DNA from: Trebouxia sp. TZW2008
Lineage: Eukaryota > Chlorophyta > Trebouxiophyceae > Trebouxiales > Trebouxiaceae
DNA length: 64,000 nt
Assembly (NCBI GenBank): GCA_002118135.1
Contig: BDIU01000053.1
Coordinates: 248,001 to 312,000 of the forward strand
Reading direction: 5' to 3'
The notes under the pieces are model-generated. The model saw only the letters and a program-made list of their open reading frames with translations. It was not told the origin of the DNA and ran no database searches. Below, piece after piece: positions 50,701 through 63,713 of the stretch (position 1 is its first letter; each line of letters opens with the position of its first letter). Position numbers and translations under genes: made by a program.

Positions 50701-53700
50701 AGACTTGCATCTGGTGCACATTTGTACAAAGCAGTTTCACGGTTGTGTGCATTTCCTGCCTCCCTTTCTAAGTTGTTCAGGAAGCTGGCTGGCTTACGGC
50801 ATGCTCTTTTGAATCCAAATGCAAAATTCATTTGGGTGGGCACATATGCAGCACAAGCTTTTGCCATAGCATCAGCGATTTGTTCTGTCTGAATGCTATG
50901 CATCCCCAAGCAAGCGCTTATGTTATGCAGTGTGCATGCATTTTGTTCACTGCTTACATGTGTGTCAGCTGCAAGCAACAGCCCTTGACAACATTATGAA
51001 GCCTGTTGTGAGTACATGCAGGATCTATCCCCTGTCTTGCCAGGGCCAGCAGTCCAAGACGCAGCTCAGGCCGGCTTGCGCAGAGCAGTGTTGCAATGCA
51101 TATCAGACATGGCTCGCCGGGTGGGCGACAGCCTGCATCTGCTGGAAGCCCTGGGGGGCGTGGTGGGCAAGCTGCAAGGCCCCACCCCTCTGACAACAGC
51201 TGTGCTAGAATGTGTGGCAGCAGCAGCCATGGCCGTCAACTACTTCTCACCCAAGGTTGCCTACACGCTGCAGCAAATGTTCACCTATGTCCAAGCCACC
51301 TGACAAGCAGAAAAGCATACTGCAGCTGTAGATGTGTTTGCATGCTTGTTTGGCAGAGCCTTCTTGTCTTTGGTTGAGGCATGACATGTCCAAGCTGAGC
51401 AGGGCACATTGCAGGTAGCTCTCCATGCTGGCTGCTATCCATCGTATTTGCACATGTGCAATGCTTGCTGTGCCTTTCATGGTGTACAGCGCACAACATG
51501 CACAGCCCATAATGCACACATCAGCCTGCACGATGGGGCTATTGCACCGGAGCTGCGCTAAGGCATCAACTCCGGCATGTGACATAGCCCGACACATGCT
51601 GCAGGCGCGAGTACTGCCCAGCCGCACCTTTCCCCAGGTGTTCCTGCACCACATGATGGGCATGTGTGCTGCCTGGGAGGTGCCCCAGCGCCTGCTGGTG
51701 CACTCCTGCCTTGTCACCCTGCTCCCTGTTGCCACAGATGGCCTCAAGGACACCCAGCTGCATGGCCTGCTGTCCACCATCTGGCATGAGGTCCGTACCC
51801 TTCGAAGCTATCAACTCTGGCCTTCTGTGCATGGCAATCACCAGCGCTTCCTACAAGCTGCTGACCAGCCCTCTTGTGTTCTTGTGCCAAGCGTGCAGTA
51901 CCTCGGGCTGTGACAAGCAGCTTCACTTCATGATGTATCAAAATTCCCTGTATGCACTGGCAGACCTGTATCTCAAGGCCTTGTACTTGTGTGTGTCGCT
52001 TCATTTGTGGGTTGCACGTGCATGCAGGCTGTGACTGCTAGCAATGTTCCCCAAGCATGTTCTCTTCTCTGGACTTGCTGCTGCAAGCCAGCATGGAGAG
52101 CTGCTCACCAGCAGCGTAAGGGCCTAATCAGATAACTTATGGCCTGAGTTCTGCTGTGTACAAATGTATGCATAGGTGGCATTTGCTGCAGGTAGCCATT
52201 CCCAGCAATCCACCCAGCATGTTCTCCTCTCTGGACTCGTTACTCCGCACCAGCACAGAGAGTTGCTCACCAGCAGCACTGGTCAACACCATGCGCATGC
52301 TGTTCACCCTGAAGGCAGAGGTGCTAGAGAGCAGCCCACGACTGTCTGGCCTGTCTTCAGCACAGTGCTGTGCAGTGTTGCTGCTGCACAACAGCAGCCT
52401 GATGCGGTTTGGACAAGCGCTGCAGTCCCCTCAGCTGCTGGACTTGACATTGCAGATTCCTCCAGAGGCCTGCCCCCAGCTCAGGTCAGCTGCACTATGG
52501 ATACACTTGAATTTGAGACATATGTGGGCTTCAAGTGCACCAGGCTCCTCTGACTGATACCTCATGTGTTGAATCACTGATCACATCCTGCAGATGTGTG
52601 ATGACGCACAATGGCTGAGCAGTGCTTTTTTTGTCGGGTTGCTCATGCTGCCAGCAGGGGCACTGCAAGCAGCGTTATGTGGCATTTGAAACCTGCCAAC
52701 AACATAAGCAGAGTTGATGTCCACCTTCATCATGCTTCTCTTTGAGCACATGCTGGCAGCAAGCTATCTGGCATAGCAAGCCTTCTTTTCTGAGCATAGG
52801 CATACTGCATATGTACAAGCACTTGTTCATCAGCTCAAGCCAAGCTGTGTTTCTGAACTTGAGTGGAATGTATACATGATTGTTCACAGGGCTGTGAATC
52901 AGGAGCTGCAGCTTGCCAATCAAGCACCCTTCAGCCCAACAGACGAGGCTTCTGCTGTGCGGACCCTTCAGAGACTCAAGCAGACACAGCGTGGGCGGGA
53001 CAGCTTTCACAGCATGGCCAATTTAGTCTCAAGTCATTCTCACATCAGCTCAGCTTACACAGACAGCAGATTGTGGGCAGATGCAGACAAGCCTTTCCTG
53101 CCTTTGTCCTTGGCTGTGCTGCAGCCAAAGCTCAAGGTGAGCCTTCTAGCCATGTTTTGCAAGTCTTAACCTGTTTGATTGTCCTGTATCAATCCTGATC
53201 ATTGTCACAGCAGTGTGCTCATGGGTAGGGCTTACACCCTGTCTTGCAGCCGCCAATTGGTTCTGCTGCCTATCGCTTGTTACGAGTAGACCTGTCCTGT
53301 TGCTTTGCAGGCATAGCACTTGTCATATACCAGCGCCGTTTGCGCAAGAGCTGCTAGCATCTGTCAAGAATTGCACAACAGCATCTCAACTTAGTTCCTT
53401 ACAGCACAAACGACATATCTGAGCCATTCAATATGCCGCATAACACCGCCCAGCACGTACAAAGAACAAGCCAAATTTCAACAGGAAATTGTGCTGTACC
53501 AATCAATCACTTTCCTCACCCATGCTGCAGGCTGGCTCCCAAGGGCCTGGTTCACCAGCAGGCCCTCATGACAGTAGCAGCCGTGCCATGCAGCGCCTGA
53601 AGGACATGTATGCACGCAACACATCCACGCATGAGCAGGACAGGCCACCACAGCCGCAAGGCGTCAAGCAACTCTTACAGGTACCCATCAACTTGCAATA

Positions 53701-54452
53701 CAGTGCCAAAGGCTGCTTGGCTCGTGCTCATGGCATCTGTGCAATACCGCATGGTTGCAAGATCGAAGCCTGATAACTGCCCTTGCTGGACGTCGCAGCT
53801 ACAGGCAGTGACAGTCACACTGCATCTTGCAAGCCAGGAGCTGCATGCTGATTAGGCATACGCAGCTCTCCAGTGGAGATCATGATGAGATTGCATTGAC
53901 AATGTGTGTTGTACCAGCCAATGTTCAAGGGCTTCTGTGTTGCAATGCAGCATGCGGCATCCCTGATCATGCTGCGATGGGTGGCGCAACGAGCTTGCAT
54001 GCACTCTGAGGCATGACAGGGCATTTCAGGAAGATGCTAGTTTGTTATTGCTGCAGGCATCCATGGCAGAAGCAGAACAGAAAACGCAGCATCCTGCACC
54101 ACAGAGCATGTTGCACTGCAAAGTGGGCTCACATTGACACTGTGATATGACAGGGCTCTTTAGACTGTTGTTTTTGTGTGCATTGCTCCAGGCATCCATG
54201 GCGGAGGCTGAGCAGGAAACACTTGAGGATGCAATGATTACAAACCAGGAAAGGCACTACATGAACGTCGCTGCAGAGTGCAAAGTCTCAAAGCAGACCC
54301 TGCAGAGTCTCTTGGAAGACATTGAGGCTAAAAGCAGTGCAGAAGATGGCAGCACAGCATCTCTTGGTCAGGATGCTTCTAGCCTACTGCCCTGCTCCAA
54401 TGTACATAGGCTGGGCTGTGTTTTGTCTGACTTGACGCTGTATAGTACTTGA
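47728..54452 (+). CDS. EFR3: EFR3-like plasma-membrane scaffold for PI4-kinase
   Basis: Fourteen exons close to 1070 residues: 47728-47925, 48035-48190, 48290-48424, 48597-49574, 49714-49764, 49875-49988, 50467-50637, 50969-51007, 51022-51255, 51605-51790, 52192-52484, 52890-53136, 53531-53680, 54192-54452. The N-terminus MRVHCHCFG is followed by SSRRPVKRYNLLVPDIFPR, DRKIKKLADYLNKNPHRGPK and KVQKELRAHRYGYVKLA, the conserved start of plant and animal EFR3. Cys5 and Cys7 suit palmitoylation, which anchors EFR3 at the plasma membrane, where it recruits PI4-kinase III-alpha. Helical-repeat segments continue (AEIRILGARLLAQFEKVQ, RNVIDCLLRYLDKGSYW, LLVHSCLVTLLPVATDG). Exon 4 adds a long disordered insert. 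The C-terminus is acidic. The last exon's end is tentative because a GT occurs before the stop. The 14-base intron implied between exons 50969-51007 and 51022-51255 is too short, so one of those two edges is probably wrong. Confidence 0.88.
52040..52290 (+). repeat. Tandem copy of EFR3 exon 11 start
   Basis: Bases 52045-52115 (agcatgttctcttctctggactt ... gctcaccagcagc) repeat 52212-52281 in exon 11. The copy has no acceptor AG at the matching place and lies in the preceding intron. Confidence 0.85.
54050..54235 (+). repeat. Tandem copy of EFR3 last-exon start
   Basis: The sequence caggcatccatggcagaagcagaacag at 54056 repeats caggcatccatggcggaggctgagcag at 54189. The copy keeps its TGCAG acceptor but soon diverges. 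About 40 bp are shared. Confidence 0.85.
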
Positions 54453-55904
54453 CAAGTCTGGGACCATCCTTGCATACGCACTGTTGCTTGACAAAGTTTG
54501 CAATCTGACGCTGCACCTGCAAGAACTGCCAGTCACAAGATGCCCTGCTTCAAGTCTCAAATTGTGTTGCCCGCCTTGATCCCAGCAGTAGCACCATTCC
54601 CAGAGCAAACAATCAACATGACACTGTGCAGCATGCATCTAGATGATCGTCTTGAGTCAATATTGCTTCTGCTGTCTCTTGTGTATCTGCTGACAATCAT
54701 GATGATTGCAGCAATTTGGTATCCTTGAATTTCACGCATCATCATGAACGTCGCTGGTTGTGTGTACTGACTCCCGCATCATCAGGTGACAGGGCCTGGC
54801 ATGATAGAGTAACTGCTCGCACTGGACACTTGTGTTGTCATCTTGGCATAAGTCACATGTCTGTGTGCTAGTCTCAGAGTCTGGGTGAACTCATTTGATA
54901 TGCATCACATGCGGTTCAGAGTTATTCAAGCTTCGGCATGAAAGTTGCTGCTGGCGAAAGCACTGATCATGAGCTTATCTGCAGCAGATTGGGTTGAATG
55001 AACGGCACAGCCTGGCTACTGGTATTTCCTTCTCTAGCCAGCTGTCCTGGGGCGCAATGGGGTTGAAAGGGTTTAGCGCAGTGTGTGACGTCAGCTTTAC
55101 CATGCATGCATTACCCGTTGCTACATGAGCTCAGCCAAGTGTGCAATCTGACTTTTGGCTTGCCTTGTTAGCGATATTGATTGAGCACATTAAGGTCCCG
55201 TCCGTCTTCTTCTTGCGCGCCTAGCTTTGTGACCCCGAAAGTGACTAATATTGAGGAACTTCCCTTGCAGTGTGTCAAACATACTGGATAGCATGTAATA
55301 GTCCGCCCGGTTGATGATTGCGCTGACGCGAACTGGCGATGACGGAGTTGATATCGCTTTGCTTGCATGAGATCTTGCAGATAGATCTTGCTGGACATCC
55401 CTTTTGCTAGCTGCCGTCTGTTCTCGACTTTGGACCACGCCAACGTTTGCAGCGGCTCTCGACAACGTCTCGTTAACACAACTATCGACGCCGGACCATG
55501 TCCCTCTCGCAATCATCCAGACCGTCCAAGATGTCAAGCACGCAATAAGCGGCGTCTCGACGTCAACAGCGTCTAGCATCATCGCCGCATGAACGGGTCC
55601 TTTCTCGTGCGGCATTTAAAGTACATATCCTTAGTATTGACTCAGCCAACCCGGTGCCGGCCCTGCTTGAGCCCAATCCTGCTCAGCGTTTGACAACAGG
55701 CCAAAATTCTTTTGGCAACGTGATCAGCCGTGCTTGTAGAGTACTGAGCCGAGAGCAAGCCGAGTCCCTGACCACTTGACCAAAAGTTTGCAAGCAGCAT
55801 AGCAGCAGCCATATCCAGCCAGCATATGGTCGCATTCCATGAAGTCCTTGGTCACTGCAAGGCATAGTGTGGTGTGAGCACAGCTTTGTGCTTGAGCAGT
55901 CTAG
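54453..55904. promoter_or_regulatory. Intergenic region with CpG-rich island upstream of the STAT-like gene
   Basis: The first 700 bp show nothing recognisable. About 55180-55620 is strikingly CpG-rich compared with the rest (for example gcggctctcgacaacgtctcg and cgcaataagcggcgtctcga) and probably marks the promoter of the plus-strand gene starting at 55905. Open frames across it on both strands (for example minus 55190-55615, 141 codons) have no domain and are likely chance frames in GC-rich DNA. Confidence 0.5.
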
Positions 55905-58900
55905 ATGGCAGGCATGTCCTCCCCAAGATCAGATGAGGCAGCATCTTCTGGTCAAGTTGACAATGCAAAAGGGCCAGGCGCAGAAGCTGCCAGCAGTGAT
56001 GACCTGATTGGCGTGGCACAGCCTGATATTCAGCGCCAGCAAGAAGTCTGGGTCAAATACACCACTCTGCAGGAAGGTAGGCCTGACTGCGCATCTCACT
56101 ATGTGCAGCATGCATCAGCCCTCAAACTCTGGATTCCCATGCATTGCCTCACATACCTCAAGTTTTGTGCAAACAATGCAATGTAGTTTGCAAGCCTGTA
56201 TGCTTTCTGACTGTGCACGATGATGTCCATGCTGTATGCGTCAGATGCCTTGTTCTCCCCATGATTGCCCTACATGTATTGTGCAATCAGCCCATTGCAA
56301 CATGCAACTCCTGTATGCTCATTGCGTTTTGCCACGTCACCTGTGCATTATTTGTCTATGCCCACTGCGTCTGAGGCCCTGTTGCTGGGTGTAAACAGCC
56401 CAGGTACTGCCAGAGTGGAGGCAGCAGGACAGCCTTCTGGCACAGGCCACCGCTGGCTTTGGCAAACCACACCTGGGACATGTCGTGCAACAGATTGACC
56501 CAGCTCACCCTCTCTCAGCAACCCTGAAAATCGTCCAGGCCCCAGCCACCTACAATCGGCCCATAGTTCAGAAGAAGCTGTTCAAGCCTGCTTTTCTGGT
56601 CAGCATTCCACAAGTCCTGGTATATGGTGTTGAGAAAGCAGCACTTGCGCAGCTGCTTTCGCAACAATCCTGCTTGGGTTTGCGGTGTGTGCCATAGTGC
56701 AATCTGTCCTTGCACGTCAAGCAAGAGATGCTGCCGATATTGCACCAAGTCAACATGGCATGTATTGCCTGGCATGTTGTTGGCGCCATGCACAGCTGCC
56801 ACAACTGCAGAGAAAGTGATTACACAAGATCATGCTGCGTGTAATCACAAGCTCACAAAGCCTGCCATCGCAGCTGCAATTTTGGGGCCTCAAAGCCGTG
56901 TCCATCTGTGGCCGTCATAGCCTTCCCAGCAAAAGTCGGCTGGAGCTGCGGCACCAGGGTCACATAGACCTGAAGGTCAACATGATGGCTCACGTGCTCA
57001 ACAATCATTGCAGCTCACCCGCTACACATGTCTGATTGCAGGTTCGGCTCGAGTTGCGGTACCAAGGTCATATAGACCTGGACGTGAACATGATGGCTCA
57101 CGTGCTGAATGACAGCCAGTATGCCAAGGCAGGCGCTTGGCAGCCACATGTGGGCCCTGGCCAAGCCGACCTGGAAGGCCACCTCATCAACCGCAGACTG
57201 AGGGTTAGTCACATTAACTGCTTCTTCATGTTCATGCCACCTCATCAATCTTTGACTCAAGTAGGTACCAGTCAAATGAAGTGCTTCATTGCACCTAGCT
57301 CACCTTCTCTGCATGGATTGTCAGCAGCGCCATGTGGGCCCTGGCCAAGCTAGACCCTATACCCTAAAGCCTCATCAATTGCCAACTAAGGGTTAGCCGC
57401 AAGTAGTGCTTCTTTGCACTCATGACTTGTCTGGTCAAATCAGTTCCCACAATTCTGCATGTCAAGCTCAGTGACATGAATTGCCTCTTTTCATCAATGC
57501 CATCCTCAAGCGCTGACTAAGGGCTACCTCACGGACTGCTTCTTTGCATTTCTGTGTTGTGTCGTCATCTTCCACAGCTGCTCATTGTCCATGTCAAAGG
57601 TTCATGCGATTCCACCTCAAAGACCACCTCACCAAGTTCCAGTTAAGGTTGAGTCATGTCAACTGCCCTTTCAGCTTCATCTTCTGTTGAGTTGGCTCGA
57701 CATTGCTTCTGACAGATGCGTATGGAGACAGTCTATTGCGTTTGTACCTGCTCCGGTACTGGTCTCCAAGCCTGCCTACCAAGCCTACTGATGATTAATG
57801 ATTGGAATCGGCTTTTGTACCATCACAGCAGGTTCCACAACTACTGTCAAGCCATCCTACTGATAGCAAGTCCCACAGCCTCCAGCTCAAAACCCACAAT
57901 CAACAGCAAAAGTGTGTACCAGAGCCTCCGCTCAAGGTACATGCAAGATCATGTGTTTGGAGCTGGAGGATGTGGATCACAGTTCTGCTGTTGGCTTGAT
58001 GCCTTGGAGGTTCAGGGCCAGTCAGCTGCTGCTGATGCAAAGATTTTAGACCAGCAATTTTAGGCTGCTTCTGCTTGCAAAGAACTCATCATAATGCCTT
58101 GGCAGTGTAGATTTGTCTCGCTTTTCTTCATCCAGCGGCTGTGCCTGGCATGCCTCTCATCCCTTCTGAACAGTAAGGTGTCATGCCTGACCATACTTAT
58201 TCATCAGACTCTTTTACACATCGGTCATGGTAACACTCTCACAGCTTGTCACACCATGTTGTGTCAAGGGCAGGGCTGTAAGGCTGGCCAAACACAGATG
58301 GCGACTTCTTGCAGGTGCCGTTGCCTTTCACACCTGCACGGGGTATGACTGCAAGAATCAGGTAACAAACACAGTACATGCTGACTGACTAGAGACGGCA
58401 ATTACTGCAGGTGCCGTCACTGTTCACAGCTGCTCAAGAGGAAGCTAGCTTCCAAGATCCCACCCTGCACAAGATGCACTCTGAGGAGTTTGAGTTCACA
58501 GACCTCAACTTCGTCAAATCTTCAAGGATGGGCAAGCGCTGGCTGCTCTTCAGCTGCTTCATCAAGGTGATACAGCCTTTGACTTGTTAGCTGGCCTGTT
58601 AGTTTTGTGGCACTGGCAATTGTGCTGTCAACTTCTGTTCATCACAAACACAACATATGCCAAGGTTGCCACAGCGTGATGCAGATGCAACATTAAGTTG
58701 TCACCAGTGGACTAGCTTTTCTTGTGTTGCTTGTTCTGACTGGCCCTGTCTGTGACCTTGGCTTATGCAAGCAGAGCATTTTGCACAGTCTCACCTTCAG
58801 GAGAAGCTGATGTTTGCTGTCGCACCAAGGCTGCTGCAGCGATCACTCCACAATAGAACTGCCTGAAGATCAACAGGCAAGCAAGCAAGCTGATTCTGCA

Positions 58901-61900
58901 TGTGCGCGCAGGATGAGCTGATGTTTGTGGTGTACAAGCTGCCAACAGTGGTCATCTCCCGCCGCACAGACCAATACAGCAAAGCCTATGAGAGCCTGAT
59001 AGGGCAACAGCCCTCCCAGGGCATCCCCAAGGCCCGCACTGGCCCCCTCAGCAGGGCCCCTTCTGGAGGAGCCCCTGCCCCACAGGTAGGCCTGCTTCCC
59101 CGTCATGGTCATAGTGATAGTTACAGTATCATGAGACACGCCGTTACATGGGCAACAGTCCTAGGGCATGCCCAGTGCCTGCAGCAGCCCCCTCAGCAGG
59201 GCTGCTTCTGGCGGGGCCCCTACCTCACAGGTAGGCCTGCTTGCCTGTCATGGCCTATGCATCTGCCAGCTGACACCAAATGCCCTGACTAATGCATGAC
59301 GAAAGCAACTGAGGACATGGTGCATGATGCTCAAGGGGAGTCATAGAAATTCCTAAGCAGCCTCTATGCCATGGGACTTTGTCATGACAACTGCTGTCAC
59401 AGCATACATTATTCCTTTCTCTTCATAGCAGTGGCATGTGTGGTGTGCAGATGAGTGATTTGCTTTGCCTGACAATATCAAGGCATGTGGAAGCTGACAT
59501 CAGCTGCTCTTGAAGCTTGTTTGACGGTGCCAATTACTGCAAAAGGTGCATGACTCTTGCGGATGGCCATAACAGTGGCGTGTGTGGTATGCAGATGGGC
59601 GTGTAAGCGCTACGGATGCTGCAGAAGTATTGTTTGTGCATGACATCAAATGCACGACACCACCCATCCCAGTATACGATCTCTGCGTCATGCCTGCATG
59701 ATTCCTGAAGCAAATTTCGAAAATCTGAAGGTAATGATGAAGGTTGGATATGTGATGTGCAGATGGGTGCATCAGCGCTACAGATGTTGCAGCAGTACCG
59801 CAGGGCGGGACCAGCAGGCACTGATTACAGCTTGGCAGACCCTGATCAGCCCCTGCGCAAGAAGAGGACCGGTCAGGCTGACTCAGCACCAGGCAAGCAT
59901 CTCAGCTAGTCTGTGCACCCCATAGCCCCATATCAACATTCATGAGCCTGCACAACATGACATAGCAGTCATGAGAGTGACATGCACAAAGTAATATTAC
60001 AATGGAAAGATGCACACCCTTGTGAATTGAAACATAAAGCAGACATCATGTAGAAACTCCCAAGTCTTCAACTTACACTATTTGGGTGCTGTCTCTGTTC
60101 ACCACTTGTGTGCCAAATTCTGGACTGGTTTCCTGTGACACTCAATGCACCTACCACTTTGTCTGAATGACCCGTCAAGCAGGAGTCAATGAGCCAAAAT
60201 GTCCAACAAACTTTTCTGGATCTTTTGGATCAATTGTGTCAGGTGAAGGATCACAACAGGAGCTTAGTGTGTCAGAGGATAGGCAGATAGAGAGCTGGAT
60301 CCTGCAGCGGCATGCCACCACATCACTGCAGCGGCCACTCACCCGGCCTGACCTGAAACAACCAGAAGTCCACACTTGTCAAGAAGTGCTGCTGAATCTC
60401 TGGGTTGATTTGCTTACACATGTATTCCAGGTGAGGGACAACAGCAGGAAGTTTGTGTGTCAGAGGACAGGCAGATAGAGAGCTGGATCCTGCAGCAGTA
60501 TGCCACCACATCACTGCACCGGCCACTAACCCGGCCTGATCTGATTGCTCTTGAGACCAGGGCAAGGGCCGGGCGCAAGGGCCCTGATCTGGAACCTGCC
60601 CTTTGGGAGGACTTCAAAGACTGGTTCATCAAGACCATCCGAGCCTTGAAACAGGTACTTGGAAATGTGGTCACTACGCTGCATCAAGCAGCTCATTCAT
60701 ACAAACATCAGGCCAATCTTCCAAAGTTCATGTTGCTGTTCAATGTGTTGCTATTCCAAAAGTTATGCTTCTGCGCAATTTGAGGAGGAATGGAGGCAGA
60801 GCAACCCTCACTGCATCTGCAGCTTGTTTGCAGACTGCATATGAGCATAGCTGAGCTCACAAAAAAGTGGTCACAGTGCTACAGCAGCCATCAGTGCTAT
60901 CTCATGCCCTCAAAGCTGGGTATCAAGTCCTCAGAGGCTGCTTTGGTTTGCAGTGAGAGGCAAAGCAACCTGCCTTGCAACCGCGGCTTTGCCGTGGATC
61001 GTCTAGCATTGCCTGCAGCGCTGCACCTTCTAGACATGTGGTCACAATGCTGCTGATGCATCAAAATAGCCGTCAGGCTTCTGAACACCCTCTTGCTGCT
61101 GCTAGTGAATCAGCCACTGCTGCCCCCCTCCTTCTCTAGGCTGCAAGCATCCACTGTGCTGTGCAGTGTGAAGAGGAATGGAGACAGAGGAATCCGCCTT
61201 GCATCTGCGGCTTTGCCATGGACCGCCTAGCAGCAGATGCAGCGCTGCACTACCAGCCTGTGGGTGCCTTCCTGGTGCGCATGTGCAGCGAGCCCAGCAG
61301 CTTCGCCATCTCCTGTCGTACCTCCTCTGAGACCCACCACCCCAATGGGGGCGCCTCTTACTCAGGTGCAGTACACCCCCAATCACCCCCAGTTATACAG
61401 CGCTCATTACTGAGGTGCCATACAGCCCTGTCACTCCGCAGCAACAACACTGCTGTCATATCGGACCTGTAGATTGTGTATTGCACAGGCATATGCAGCT
61501 TTGCCATATCATTCTGTACCTCCTCTGAGACCCACCACCCCAATGGGGCCGCCTCTTACTCAGGTACAGTACAACCCGATCACTCGGGTTATATACAGCC
61601 CTCTTTACTGAGGTGCCATACAGCCCCTGTCACTCAGCAGAGCTACAGCATGAGCTTGTTGAGCATGCATTCCTTGCACACTCGCCTGTTACTGCATGAG
61701 CATGCTCTTACCAGAGAAGGCATACTGCATAGGCATGGTGCTACTTGCGGCAATGAGCTGCATGAGCATGGTCAGCGTGCAACACTCATGGCAGCTTGTG
61801 ACCGCTGCATTGATGAGTATAATGTGTTTGCAATGCTGTTGCAGGCTGGTCATAAGCCCATTGCTGATGCAATTTGTTCTGCAACTGAGTTGTGAGTGTT

Positions 61901-63682
61901 GCACAGAGCTGTGAGTGCTGCTATTCACTGATCAGCTGGAGGGTTTGTGTTGGTTGAAATAGCTGCTGCTATACTTGATTTGCTACAGACTCAGACGACT
62001 GACAGGTGCTGACCTCCTGCATCTCCTCAACCTGTCATGGACCTGACTGGGTAGTAAAGCAGCTGTAGCAGCAAATGTTTCACCTGACACAATGCAACTT
62101 GCCCTTCGAAAAGCAGAGTGAAGAGCTGTACGGACAGTTGCGTCAATGCACTTCACATGCAGGCATACAGCTGCTGCTTTCGCAGTCGCAACATGTGCAT
62201 GTGGCTGTTGTCCCATTCTACGAATGAATGATGCAGAGAAAATCCTATTCTTTTCTCACCAATGAGGTCTATGGCAGAGGGGTTGGGAGTAAGTGCAGCA
62301 CTTGTTGATGGACTGCATGGCAACAGTTGTGGCACCTAACACAGTACTTTTGGACGCTGGCATGAGCATACAATCATTGCAAATTTGTGACAGAGGGTCC
62401 TAGGTTGCTTCTACTCATAAAGGCTCGCCTTGTGACGCCTGATGGCATACATCACAGCATCAAAACATCAAACAATTCTCCGTTTCAGTGATTGGTACTG
62501 TAGTACATGATGACAGTACATGATTTTCTTGTCTTGCAGAGGGGGTGGCGGGGGTTATAGTATCTGCTGGTGGACTGCGCGGATCTGCAGCGGCGGAAGC
62601 TGCGGCATCTGAATCAGCCCGTTTGGACGCTGCCCTCTTGTCATGAGCATCATGTGACATGCAAAACCCATATGCGCCTCATATGTTTGACTGCTGCTTT
62701 ACCATTGCAGAGGGCGTGGCAGGGGTGGAGCATCTGCTAGTGGACTGTGTCGACCTGCAGCGGCGGGAGCTGTGGCAGTACGTGGCAGCCTGGGGGGCAG
62801 CCACCCACCTCCTTGACCCCTTCACTCAGCGCCTCCATCCCAAGGTCAGTGCTTGTAGCACTTGTGCATTGATTTGCAGCTGTTGCACGACATACCTGAT
62901 GCAGATTCAGAGATTGCTGTCAACAACATTGATGCCGGCATAGTATTAAGCATGCGTGACACACTGCATACCTGCTGTGCTGTGCAGCAATGCTTAAGTT
63001 GATTGTGTCTGTGCCGCTGCAGAACCAAGTCTTCTTCCGGCAGACAGCCGACATTGCTGCAGAATCTCACTCAGCAGTGGCCGAACCCCTGCAACCACCC
63101 CTGGACCCAAATCAGCTCCTCGTGCTGGCTACACAGCACTACCAGTCGCAAACCCACCAGCCCCTTGCTTACCCCCCGCCCCCCAGCCTGGGACCCAACA
63201 ACCCCACCTTGTCTGACCCTTCAAGGCATGAGCCAACACCCACAGCAGCAGCAGCAACAGGCTATGCACCTGGTCAGTTGATGCTCACTGGAATACCTGT
63301 AGAGAGTCACCCAAGTCAGTGGACAGGTGCAGATGCAGGCAGCAATGGGGTTGCGCAAAGTGGTCCCGGGTTCGATCCCAGGCTAGGTGCTTTGTTGGCA
63401 ACATTGCAGAATCAGCTGGCAGTGCAGAACAGTCATGCAGGCGCGGCACAGCAGATGTCTAGGAGTGCATCCTTTGACAATGCAGCCCGGCAAGAGGGGG
63501 GTTGGCCTAGGCAACCCCAGCCCTCGCCCCAACCCCCGCCCCAAAGTTCTGTGACCTCACAGTCAGGCTTGCATCAGCAGCAGCAGCCGCCACATCATCA
63601 GCAGCAGTCACAGCCGCAGTCACAGATGATGCAAGCACACCAGCCACAAGAGCAAAACCCGCCGTTACAACAAGAGTCTCAG

Positions 63683-63713
<31 letters not shown>

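Noticed and set aside
55190..55615. 141-codon minus-strand open frame and overlapping plus-strand frames
   Set aside because: They lie in a CpG-rich island where stop codons are rare by chance, with no recognisable motif and frames open on both strands.
63361..63393. tRNA-like B-box (gggttcgatccc)
   Set aside because: It sits inside an open coding exon of the STAT-like gene, and no matching A-box, anticodon arm or acceptor stem could be found. The T-stem has a mismatch.
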